Assembly (NCBI GenBank): GCA_023430245.1
Contig: JAEZBA010000292.1
Span: 1 to 8,563 of the forward strand
Direction: 5' to 3'
Length of the DNA stretch: 8,563 nucleotides
Source of the DNA: Pseudomonadota bacterium
GTDB taxonomy: Bacteria; Pseudomonadota; Alphaproteobacteria; Rhizobiales; Xanthobacteraceae
In this document: positions 1-6,355 of the stretch, in pieces
Layout of the letters: every line of letters starts with the position of its first letter
How positions within the stretch are numbered: the first letter of the stretch is position 1
Position numbers and translations under genes: made by a program
The notes under the pieces: model-generated
The model's input: only the letters and a program-made list of their open reading frames with translations
The model's database searches: none
Told to the model about the DNA's origin: nothing

Positions 1-36
1 CGGCTGCCTTGATCACATGTCTACGGTCGACGCGAA

Positions 37-2235
37 TCACGAGATCTGCAGATTGTGGTTCTTCAGCGGGAACGAACGATAGCGATTGCCCGTCGCCGCG
101 AAGATCGCGTTGAGCACCGCGGGTGCCGCCACGAAGATCGTGGGCTCGCCGACACCACCCCAGAAATCGTTGGTGGGGATGATGATCGACTCGACATGCG
201 GCATCTCGGCCATGCGGATCGAACCATAGGTATCGAAGTTGGTCTCGACCACCGCACCGTCCTTGATGGTGATGCCGCCGTGGAACAAAGCCGACAACCC
301 ATACACGAACGAGCCGGCGATCTGCCGCTCGATCTGCGCCGGATTAACCGCGTGACCGGGATTGGTCGCCGCGACGATCCGGTGCATCTTGATGTTGTTG
401 TCCTTCACCGACACTTCGGCCGCGGCCGCGACATAGCTGCCGTAGCCCATATGCTGGCAGATGCCTCGGAAGATACCGGCGGGCGCCGGCTTGTCCCAGC
501 CGACCTTCTCCGCGACCGCATTCAGAACCGCGAGATGCTTCGGATGCTTGCTCATCATCTTGCGGCGGAATGCGAGCGGATCCTGCCCGGCCGCGTGCGC
601 CAGTTCGTCGATGAAGCATTCGAGATAGATCGCATTCTGATTGTTGTTCACGCCGCGCCAGAACCACGGCGGGACGTGCGGATTGCGCATCGAGTAATCG
701 ATCAGCAAGTTCGGGATGTCGTAGCCGAACTGGCCTTCGGCGCCGCCGGCATTGAGTCCCTGAAACGCGATGGGGTCGGACCCGCCCTGCATCGCCTCCG
801 GACGCGCATAAGCCAGGATGGACTGGCCGGAGAGGCGCATATGCAGGCCGACAAGATTGTTGTCCTTGTCGAGCGCACCGGTGAGCTTGCACTGCGTCAC
901 CGGATGGTAGACGCCGTTGGTCATATCCTCTTCGCGGGACTTGATCATCTTGATCGGCACGCCCGGCATCTGCTTGGCAATGTTGATCGCCTCGGTCACA
1001 TATTCGCTGCGCGTGCGGCGTCCAAAGCCGGTGCCGAGCATCAGGCGATGTACGACGCACTTGTCCGCTGGAAGACCGGAGGCCGCGATGGTGGCCGCCA
1101 GCGCCGCCTCGCCGTTCTGCGACGAGGTCCAGACCTCGCACTTTTCCGGCGTGTAAAGCACCGTGGCATTCATCGGCTCGAGACAGACGTGGTTCTGGTA
1201 CGGATAGGAATAGACCGCCTCGATCTTCTTCGCGGCGCCGCCGAGCGCAGCCTGGACATCACCCGACTTGTTGCCGACGAACTTGGTATCCGCGGTCAGG
1301 CCCTCCTCGAGCCACTTGGCGATCGATTCCGATGACACATTGGCATTCGGCCCCTTGTCCCACTCGATCGGCAGTGCTTCGAGCGCGGTCTTGGCCTGCC
1401 ACCAGGTATCGGCGCCCACCGCGACCGCCTTGTCGTCGACCTGCACGACCTTCTTGACGCCCTTCATGCCGGCGACTTTGGACGCGTCGAAGCTCTTCAC
1501 CTTGCCGCCGAACACCGGGCAATCCTTGATCGCGGCGTTCAGCATCCCCGGCATGGTGAAGTCGATGGAATACACCATTTTGCCGTCGACCTTGTCGCGG
1601 GTATCGAGCCGCTTCAGCGGCTTGCCGGCAATCTTCCAGTCTTTCGGATCTTTCAGCGCCGGTTTTTCCGGCACCGGTAATTTGGCCGCGGCCTCGACCA
1701 GCTTGCCGTAGCTGAGCTTGCGGCCCGACGGACCATGCGTCACGACCGAATTGGCCGCGCTGCATTCAGCAACCGGCACCTTCCACTCATTGGCCGCCGC
1801 CTGCACCAGCATCATGCGTGCGGCCGCCCCGCCTTCCCGCACATATTGATGCGACTCACGGATCGCGCGGCTGCCGCTGGAGTTGTAATTGCCCCAGGCG
1901 CGCTTGCGCTTCACGTTGTCCATGGGCGTCGGGTATTCGGTCGTGACCTTCGACCAGTCCGCGTCCAGTTCCTCGGCGATCAATTGCGCCAGGCCGGTCT
2001 GCGAACCTTGCCCCATTTCCGCGCGAACCACGCGAATCGCGACCGTGTCGTCAGGCTTGATCGCAACCCAGATGCCGAGCTCGTTCGGCGTCAGGTTTTC
2101 GCCGAAGCCCTGAGCTGGTCCGGCCTGGGCCAGCGCGGCGCGGCCGAACGGCAGATCGAAGCCGAGCGCCATGCCGCCGGCGGCTGCCGTGCCGATGACG
2201 AAGGCGCGGCGATTCACTTTCGGAACCATATTCAT
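37..2235 (-). CDS. IorB-like molybdopterin-binding subunit of a xanthine dehydrogenase-family enzyme, Tat-exported
   Basis: Large catalytic subunit (732 aa) of a molybdenum hydroxylase of the isoquinoline 1-oxidoreductase beta/aldehyde dehydrogenase type. Such enzymes oxidise an aldehyde or hydroxylate a carbon beside a ring nitrogen with water. Seen: a twin-arginine leader at residues 8-38 (NRRAFVIG, a hydrophobic Ala/Gly stretch, then AQA before G39), so it should fold with cofactor and be exported to the periplasm. Family motifs follow: EMGQG at 73-77, HVCLEPMNAT from 349, LGTGFGRR at 400-407, and C-terminal GVGEP with Glu697, the position of the catalytic glutamate in this family. The length is normal for IorB proteins without a fused cytochrome domain. 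The start at 2235 is chosen because GGGAGG lies 5 nt before it. An ATG at 2250 would overlap the upstream stop (ATGA) but would place that Shine-Dalgarno inside the gene. It is the second gene of a unit with the [2Fe-2S] subunit. The substrate cannot be read from the sequence. Confidence 0.93.
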   Translation of the reverse strand: MNMVPKVNRRAFVIGTAAAGGMALGFDLPFGRAALAQAGPAQGFGENLTPNELGIWVAIKPDDTVAIRVVRAEMGQGSQTGLAQLIAEELDADWSKVTTEYPTPMDNVKRKRAWGNYNSSGSRAIRESHQYVREGGAAARMMLVQAAANEWKVPVAECSAANSVVTHGPSGRKLSYGKLVEAAAKLPVPEKPALKDPKDWKIAGKPLKRLDTRDKVDGKMVYSIDFTMPGMLNAAIKDCPVFGGKVKSFDASKVAGMKGVKKVVQVDDKAVAVGADTWWQAKTALEALPIEWDKGPNANVSSESIAKWLEEGLTADTKFVGNKSGDVQAALGGAAKKIEAVYSYPYQNHVCLEPMNATVLYTPEKCEVWTSSQNGEAALAATIAASGLPADKCVVHRLMLGTGFGRRTRSEYVTEAINIAKQMPGVPIKMIKSREEDMTNGVYHPVTQCKLTGALDKDNNLVGLHMRLSGQSILAYARPEAMQGGSDPIAFQGLNAGGAEGQFGYDIPNLLIDYSMRNPHVPPWFWRGVNNNQNAIYLECFIDELAHAAGQDPLAFRRKMMSKHPKHLAVLNAVAEKVGWDKPAPAGIFRGICQHMGYGSYVAAAAEVSVKDNNIKMHRIVAATNPGHAVNPAQIERQIAGSFVYGLSALFHGGITIKDGAVVETNFDTYGSIRMAEMPHVESIIIPTNDFWGGVGEPTIFVAAPAVLNAIFAATGNRYRSFPLKNHNLQIS

Positions 2236-2240
2236 GCGGA

Positions 2241-2246
2241 CCTCCC
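2241..2246 (-). promoter_or_regulatory. Ribosome binding site of the IorB-like gene
   Basis: On the minus strand GGGAGG is followed by 5 nt and then ATG at 2235. It directly follows the stop codon of the [2Fe-2S] subunit gene (2249-2247). It decides the start in favour of 2235 over the in-frame upstream ATGs at 2250 and 2301. Confidence 0.75.
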
Positions 2247-2699
2247 TCATGCCTTCGCCGCGGCGTGGATCGCCGCGCGGATCTGCTGGAAGGTTCCGCA
2301 CCGGCAGATATTGGTCATCTCGCGATCAATATCTTCGTCGGTCGGCTTCGGATTATTCTTGAGGAGTTCCACCGCGGCCATGATCTGACCGGACTGGCAA
2401 TAACCGCATTGCGGCACGTCGTGGTCGATCCAGGCCTGTTGCACCTTGTGCAGCGCATCATTCTTGGCCAGGCCTTCGATCGTGGTGATGGACTTGCCTT
2501 CGGCGTCCCCGACCTGAAGGCTGCAGGAGCGCACCGCGCCCATGCCTTCGATCTGAACCGTGCATGCGCCGCATTGTGCGATGCCGCATCCGTATTTCGT
2601 GCCGTTCAGGCCTACATTCTCGCGGATGACCCACAACAGCGGGGTCGTCGGGTCGACATCGATATTATGCGTCTGCCCATTGATGGTCAGTCGAGGCAT
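2247..2699 (-). CDS. IorA-like (2Fe-2S)-binding subunit of a molybdenum hydroxylase
   Basis: Small electron-transfer subunit (150 aa, the usual size) that passes electrons from the molybdenum centre of the IorB-like partner through two [2Fe-2S] clusters. Seen: an N-terminal plant-type ferredoxin domain with Cys38, Cys43, Cys46 and Cys59 (CGIAQCGAC, then RSC), and a C-terminal helical [2Fe-2S] domain with Cys98, Cys101, Cys132 and Cys134 (CGYC and CRC). All eight cluster ligands are present. It has no signal peptide of its own. Because the partner has a Tat leader, it would be exported as a bound hitch-hiker, as known for related periplasmic enzymes (inference). The start at 2699 is preceded by GGAGGAG at 2709-2703. 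An in-frame ATG at 2738 exists but lacks this support and would add 13 residues not typical of the family. It is the first gene of the leftward unit, 11 nt before its partner. Confidence 0.94.
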   Translation of the reverse strand: MPRLTINGQTHNIDVDPTTPLLWVIRENVGLNGTKYGCGIAQCGACTVQIEGMGAVRSCSLQVGDAEGKSITTIEGLAKNDALHKVQQAWIDHDVPQCGYCQSGQIMAAVELLKNNPKPTDEDIDREMTNICRCGTFQQIRAAIHAAAKA

Positions 2700-2702
2700 C
2701 AA

Positions 2703-2709
2703 CTCCTCC
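2703..2709 (-). promoter_or_regulatory. Ribosome binding site of the IorA-like gene
   Basis: GGAGGAG on the minus strand, ending 3 nt before the ATG at 2699 (the GGAGG core is 5 nt away). It fixes the start of the [2Fe-2S] subunit and argues against the longer in-frame start at 2738. Confidence 0.75.
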
Positions 2710-2747
2710 AATTTCTTTATCGCGCGGCTTACGGACACGCTGCGGGG

Positions 2748-2775
2748 AGTATAGCCAGTTTTGACTCGATCAAAA
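2748..2775 (-). promoter_or_regulatory. Candidate sigma-70-type promoter of the iorA-like/iorB-like unit
   Basis: On the minus strand a good -10 hexamer TATACT lies at 2753-2748. Sixteen bases upstream is TTTTGA (2775-2770), a poor -35 match (3 of 6). Transcription would begin near 2741 and give a leader of about 40 nt before the ATG at 2699, which fits well. The -35 part lies inside an inverted repeat, so the promoter may depend on or be blocked by a regulator. Judged by eye only. Confidence 0.35.
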
Positions 2776-2808
2776 GAGTGATGGGCTGAGATAGAAAGTT
2801 TTTGATCG
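2759..2808. repeat. Inverted half-site array, candidate operator in the divergent region
   Basis: Three copies of a TTTTGA half-site alternate in orientation. TTTTGA at 2759-2764 (+) and 2775-2770 (-) form the 17-bp dyad TTTTGACTCGATCAAAA with 6-bp perfect arms. The minus-strand copy extends to TTTTGATCG (2775-2767), which recurs exactly on the plus strand at 2800-2808, giving a 9-bp perfect inverted repeat separated by 24 nt. The array covers the -35 region of the candidate leftward promoter and ends about 185 bases before the rightward gene. This arrangement is typical of operators for dimeric regulators at divergent promoters. No regulator gene is in the window, so the binding protein is unknown. 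Confidence 0.4.
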
Positions 2809-2939
2809 CAAGGAATAATCGAGGAATAGCCAAACTAGATCGCATCGGCCTTTCGCGCGGCGAAATGTGTCCGCAGCAAAGCGTTGACTTATTGGCACTG
2901 GCGTCTGGCCGGGCAACTTGTGACGATAAATTCACCGTC

Positions 2940-2966
2940 GCATTGCGGCCACAAATGCTGCAATGC
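2940..2966 (+). other. 10-bp hairpin in the leader of the dadA-like gene
   Basis: Bases 2940-2949 (GCATTGCGGC) pair with 2957-2966 (GCTGCAATGC): ten base pairs including one G-U wobble, closing a 7-nt loop. No T-run follows, so it is not an intrinsic terminator. The 3' arm also takes part in a competing short dyad, GCTGCAATGCAGC at 2957-2969 (6-bp arms around one base), so the two folds exclude each other. It ends 27 nt before the ATG at 2994. It could be a leader RNA structure or a DNA operator dyad. Function is not shown. Confidence 0.4.
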
Positions 2967-2993
2967 AGCCGAGCTTCTGGTAATCAGCCGGCC

Positions 2994-4241
2994 ATGCATC
3001 TTGCAATCATCGGAAACGGTATTGTCGGTACCGCGTGCGGCGCATTCTTGCAGCGTGACGGGCACCGGATCACCTTCATCGACCCCATAGAGCCGGGCGA
3101 AGCCACCTCGTTCGGCAATGCCGGATCGCTGTCGCCATCTGCCTGCCTGCCGGTCGGCATGCCAGGCATGTGGAAGAAGGTGCCCGGCTGGTTGCTCGAT
3201 CCGCTCGGGCCGCTCACCATCACATGGTCCTATGCACCCGTTGTTGCACCGTGGCTCATGCGCTTCATGCGCCATACCAGTCCGGCGGAGGTGACGCGGA
3301 TTGCAACCGCGCTGCGTGGCCTGCTGGCGCCGATCTTCGAATGCTACGAGCCCTTGCTACAGCGCGCCAACGCGACCGGGCTCGTCCGCCATAGCGGCTG
3401 TCTCTATGTCTATTCGAGCAAGGGCATCGCGCGCCAGTGGCAATGGGGCATGGACCTTCGCCGGAAGCTCGGTGTCGAACTGCGCGATGTCGGTCAGGAT
3501 GAACTGGAAGAGCTGGAGCCGGATCTGAAGGGGCGCTTCCGCTTCGGGATCCTGGCACCGCAGAATGGTTCGACCCTCGATCCGGAGGCGCTGACCAAGG
3601 CGCTGTTCGCGCAATGCGTCAAGGATGGTGCGGCTGTTAGACGCCAGCGCGTGGCCGAACTGGAGCGCAGCCGGGACCGTCTCACCAGAGTCAGGCTTGA
3701 AGGCGGGGAATCAATCGATTGTGACGGCGTTGTGGTCGCAGGCGGCGCCTGGTCGCGCAGGCTCGCGGCGCAGCTGGGCGCGCGCATTCCTCTGGAAAGC
3801 CAGCGCGGCTATCATGTCACCGTGCGCAGCAACAATCTGAAGCTTCAGCACACCGTCATGGCGGTCGAGCACAATATGATGGTCAACCCGATGCGCATGG
3901 GACTGCGGCTGGCGGGCTCGGTTGAATTTGCCGGACTGAAGGCGCCGCCGAATTACGCGCGCGCCGACGCCCTGCTCGACAGAGGCCGTGAGATGTTTCC
4001 CCATCTCGACATCAGCGACACGAGTCAATGGATGGGCCACCGTCCCTGCCTGCCGGACAGCCTGCCGGTGATCGACCGCGTTCCCGGCCTGCAGAATGCG
4101 TGGTTCGCGTTCGGTCATGGTCATATCGGCATGTGCGGCGCGCCGACCACGGGCCGGGAAATTGCCAACCTGGTCGCCGGCCGGGCACCCGAAATCGATC
4201 TGAAGCCGTTTGCCGCAGATCGCTTCGGTTCTGCGCAGTAA
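2994..4241 (+). CDS. DadA-like FAD-dependent oxidoreductase (D-amino acid dehydrogenase family)
   Basis: Flavoprotein of 415 aa, the usual size for the DadA/DAO family, which oxidises D-amino acids or secondary amines such as sarcosine or proline to imines that hydrolyse to keto acids or aldehydes. Seen: an N-terminal FAD Rossmann motif GNGIVG at 7-12 followed by a strand ending in FIDP, then TSFGNAGSLSP, a strong DadA hallmark. QRGYH is at 270-274, GHRPCLPDSLPV from 348, and the C-terminal FAD motif GHGHIG at 374-379 is followed by APTTGR. No signal peptide; it should act at the cytoplasmic side of the membrane. The start at 2994 is chosen because the Rossmann strand begins right after it. 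No Shine-Dalgarno is visible, and an in-frame ATG at 2955 remains possible. It is the first gene of the rightward unit, 8 nt before hyuA, which suggests that it consumes the product of the hydantoinase. The exact substrate is not known. Confidence 0.88.
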   Translation: MHLAIIGNGIVGTACGAFLQRDGHRITFIDPIEPGEATSFGNAGSLSPSACLPVGMPGMWKKVPGWLLDPLGPLTITWSYAPVVAPWLMRFMRHTSPAEVTRIATALRGLLAPIFECYEPLLQRANATGLVRHSGCLYVYSSKGIARQWQWGMDLRRKLGVELRDVGQDELEELEPDLKGRFRFGILAPQNGSTLDPEALTKALFAQCVKDGAAVRRQRVAELERSRDRLTRVRLEGGESIDCDGVVVAGGAWSRRLAAQLGARIPLESQRGYHVTVRSNNLKLQHTVMAVEHNMMVNPMRMGLRLAGSVEFAGLKAPPNYARADALLDRGREMFPHLDISDTSQWMGHRPCLPDSLPVIDRVPGLQNAWFAFGHGHIGMCGAPTTGREIANLVAGRAPEIDLKPFAADRFGSAQ

Positions 4242-4249
4242 CGCAGCGC

Positions 4250-6355
4250 ATGCCCCATTCCGCGATGCCGTATGCAGACGATGTCTCACCTGGCGAGGCC
4301 TCCACAGGATGGGATATCGCGATCGATGTCGGTGGCACCTTCGTCGATATCGTTGCGCGTCCGCCCGCGGGCGGGCGCTGGCGTACCGGCAAACATTTGC
4401 GAAGCGGCGCAGACACCGCCGACGCCATCTCGGCTGCGCTCCTGAGTTTTCTTCGCAAGGAAGGAATCGACCACAGCGCCGTCAAGCATCTGCGTCACGG
4501 CACCACGATTGCGACCAACGCGCTGCTCGAATTGCGGGAGCCGCCGGTCGTGTTGATCACGACCTGCGGCTTCTCCGATGTGCTGACGCTCGGACGACAA
4601 AACCGCCGCGATCTGCGGAAACCGTTTCCGGAGGCGCCAGTCCCTTCGGATATCTGCCCGGACGGTCATCGGTTCGAACTGTCGGAGCGCGTCGACGCGC
4701 ACGGCAACGTGGTGACGGCACTCGACGCGTCCGCACTGGAGGACACGCTCGACCGGATCGCCGCAATCCACGGTCCGCATCAGGCGCCACCGGCGGTCGC
4801 GGTGTGTCTCCTGTTCGCGCCGCTCAATCCGGCTCACGAAGGCGCCATCGCATCGGCGCTTCGCGCACGATGGCCGGGGCTTCATCTCTCGCTGTCGCAT
4901 CAAGTCGATCCACGCCTGCGCGAGTTCGAGCGTACGCTCACGACCGTCCTCGACGCCTATGTCCGTCCCACAGTCTCGGACTATCTCGGACGCCTTGAAC
5001 GATCGCTCCAGGCGCAAGGACTGCCGGGCCCTTGGATCATGCGTTCGGTGGGAGGTCTGGCGCCATCGCCCATTTGCGAAGCCGCACCCTTGACCCTGAC
5101 AATGTCGGGCCCCGCCGCCGCCGCAAGCGCCGTCCGCAACGCAGCAGCGCGCCACGCCCTTGCCGCGACCACGGCCATCGGCATCGATGTCGGCGGCACC
5201 AGTACGGACATCTGTCTGATCGCCGACGGCGAAGTGCTGACATCCAATACCCTTACGCTTGGCGAACTCGATATCCGCGTTCCGTCCGCCGATATCGCTT
5301 CTGTCGCGATCGGGGGCGGCTCGATTCTCCGGATGGCCGGGGGCTTGCTGCGCGTCGGTCCGCATTCGGCCGGAAGCAGTCCCGGGCCCGCCTGCTTCGG
5401 CCATGGCGGCACTTTACCCACGCTCACCGACGCCGCCTTGCTGGCGGGTCTTCTACCCGATCGTCTCGGTGGCGAACTCGCGCTCGATCGCAACGCGGCG
5501 ACGCGCGCGCTGATGTCCGGCCTTGAAGTCGATGAGGGCGATGTCCCGGCAACCGCTTTCGGCGCGGTGAAGGTGGCAGAAGCCCTGATCGCAGAAGCCG
5601 TCCGCCGCAAGGCCTTCGCGCGCGGGATCGATCCGCGAGGCGCCATGCTGATCGCAGCCGGAGGCGGCGGCGCCCTGCACGCAGCCGAAATCGCCGACCG
5701 CATCGGCTGCCGCACAGTGATCGTGCCGCCGGCTGCCGGCGTTCTGGCGGCAACCGGCCTCACGCAGGTCGGGTTTTGCGAGCAAACCGAGCGGCCAGTG
5801 GAGATGCCGCTCACGCAAGAAGCGATCGGCATTCTCGCAAAACGCGCCATGGACGATTGCGCCCAATTACTCAAGACGATGACGGCATGGTCGGACAGTA
5901 CAGCCGGCGTTATGGTCCGGCACGAGTTGGAGATCAGCTATCACGGACAGGGCCACTCTCTCGCCATCGCCTTTCGTCCCGAAACCGACGATGCGGCGAC
6001 GCTGGCTGCACGCTTCGATACATTGCACGAGCGCGCACGCGGTCATGCCTTTGAGACCAGGCGGCGCATTCTCGCGTTACGCAGCCTTGCAACGTCCGAC
6101 GTCAACGACACCGCAACGACAATCCGCACCGAACCTGCCGGCATTCCGGCTGATCCCATGCAGCACCGGTTCGTCGCAACGGAGCCGCCGATACGCTGTC
6201 CGGTTTTTTCCCGCGCGTCCCTGTCGGCCGGCACCCAACTGATCGGTCCTGCTTTGATCGATGCCATCGACACCACAATCTGGCTGCCGCCGGGATGGAG
6301 TTGCGAGGTCGCGCCGGACCAGACCATGAATCTCACGGCGGGGGGACAGGCATGA
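4250..6355 (+). CDS. hyuA: Hydantoinase/oxoprolinase family protein, subunit A (HyuA)
   Basis: ATP-binding subunit (701 aa, normal length) of an ATP-dependent cyclic amidase of the N-methylhydantoinase/5-oxoprolinase type, working with the HyuB product in the cytoplasm. It is thought to phosphorylate the substrate so the ring can be opened. Seen: an N-terminal hydantoinaseA/oxoprolinase domain with the phosphate motif DVGGTFVD (Asp26-Asp33) and HGTTIATNAL from 83; then the ASKHA-like core with SGPAAAA from 286 and a second phosphate motif DVGGTSTD (313-320); and a C-terminal domain with SYHGQGHSL from 563. The first motif has Val where most relatives have Thr (GGTFTD). The ATG at 4250 is 8 nt after the dadA-like stop. 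ATG 4265 is an alternative, and neither has a clear Shine-Dalgarno, so translation may be coupled to the gene before. The 3' end overlaps hyuB by 4 nt. The same superfamily includes acetone and acetophenone carboxylases, so ring opening is probable, not certain. Confidence 0.93.
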   Translation: MPHSAMPYADDVSPGEASTGWDIAIDVGGTFVDIVARPPAGGRWRTGKHLRSGADTADAISAALLSFLRKEGIDHSAVKHLRHGTTIATNALLELREPPVVLITTCGFSDVLTLGRQNRRDLRKPFPEAPVPSDICPDGHRFELSERVDAHGNVVTALDASALEDTLDRIAAIHGPHQAPPAVAVCLLFAPLNPAHEGAIASALRARWPGLHLSLSHQVDPRLREFERTLTTVLDAYVRPTVSDYLGRLERSLQAQGLPGPWIMRSVGGLAPSPICEAAPLTLTMSGPAAAASAVRNAAARHALAATTAIGIDVGGTSTDICLIADGEVLTSNTLTLGELDIRVPSADIASVAIGGGSILRMAGGLLRVGPHSAGSSPGPACFGHGGTLPTLTDAALLAGLLPDRLGGELALDRNAATRALMSGLEVDEGDVPATAFGAVKVAEALIAEAVRRKAFARGIDPRGAMLIAAGGGGALHAAEIADRIGCRTVIVPPAAGVLAATGLTQVGFCEQTERPVEMPLTQEAIGILAKRAMDDCAQLLKTMTAWSDSTAGVMVRHELEISYHGQGHSLAIAFRPETDDAATLAARFDTLHERARGHAFETRRRILALRSLATSDVNDTATTIRTEPAGIPADPMQHRFVATEPPIRCPVFSRASLSAGTQLIGPALIDAIDTTIWLPPGWSCEVAPDQTMNLTAGGQA

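Larger units (their letters stand above)
2700..2993. other. Divergent intergenic control region
   Basis: About 294 bases between the leftward iorA-like gene and the rightward dadA-like gene, visibly more AT-rich than the flanking genes. It holds the iorA-like ribosome binding site, a candidate leftward promoter, an inverted half-site array (2759-2808) and a hairpin (2940-2966). For the rightward unit I see only weak promoter candidates: TTGATC at 2802-2807 with AATAGC at 2825-2830 (17-nt spacing, poor -10), and a TTGACT at 2884-2889 without a matching -10. The frame of the dadA-like gene stays open through 2802-2993, but the translated stretch has no family similarity that I recognise, so I treat it as non-coding leader. 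Confidence 0.6.

Noticed and set aside
55..1335. Long open frame (426 codons) on the plus strand opposite the IorB-like gene
   Set aside because: The minus-strand gene has clear family motifs over the same span. The antisense translation is Arg/His/Asp-rich without any recognisable domain, a typical shadow in GC-rich DNA.
2884..2889. TTGACT as a -35 element for the dadA-like operon
   Set aside because: No acceptable -10 hexamer lies 16-18 bases downstream; the only AT-rich candidate (GATAAA, 2925-2930) is too far away.
2729..2935. Small minus-strand open frame (68 codons) in the divergent region
   Set aside because: It has no ribosome binding site that I can see and no recognisable domain, and it covers the candidate promoter and operator array.
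4028..4249. N-terminal extension of hyuA reaching back into the dadA-like gene
   Set aside because: It would overlap the previous gene by over 200 bases, and the extra residues are Arg/Pro-rich with no similarity to HyuA proteins; the ATP motif starts soon after 4250.
4361..4374. 14-base perfect palindrome CCGCCCGCGGGCGG
   Set aside because: It lies inside hyuA in GC-rich coding sequence, has no T-run and no promoter context; most likely a compositional effect.
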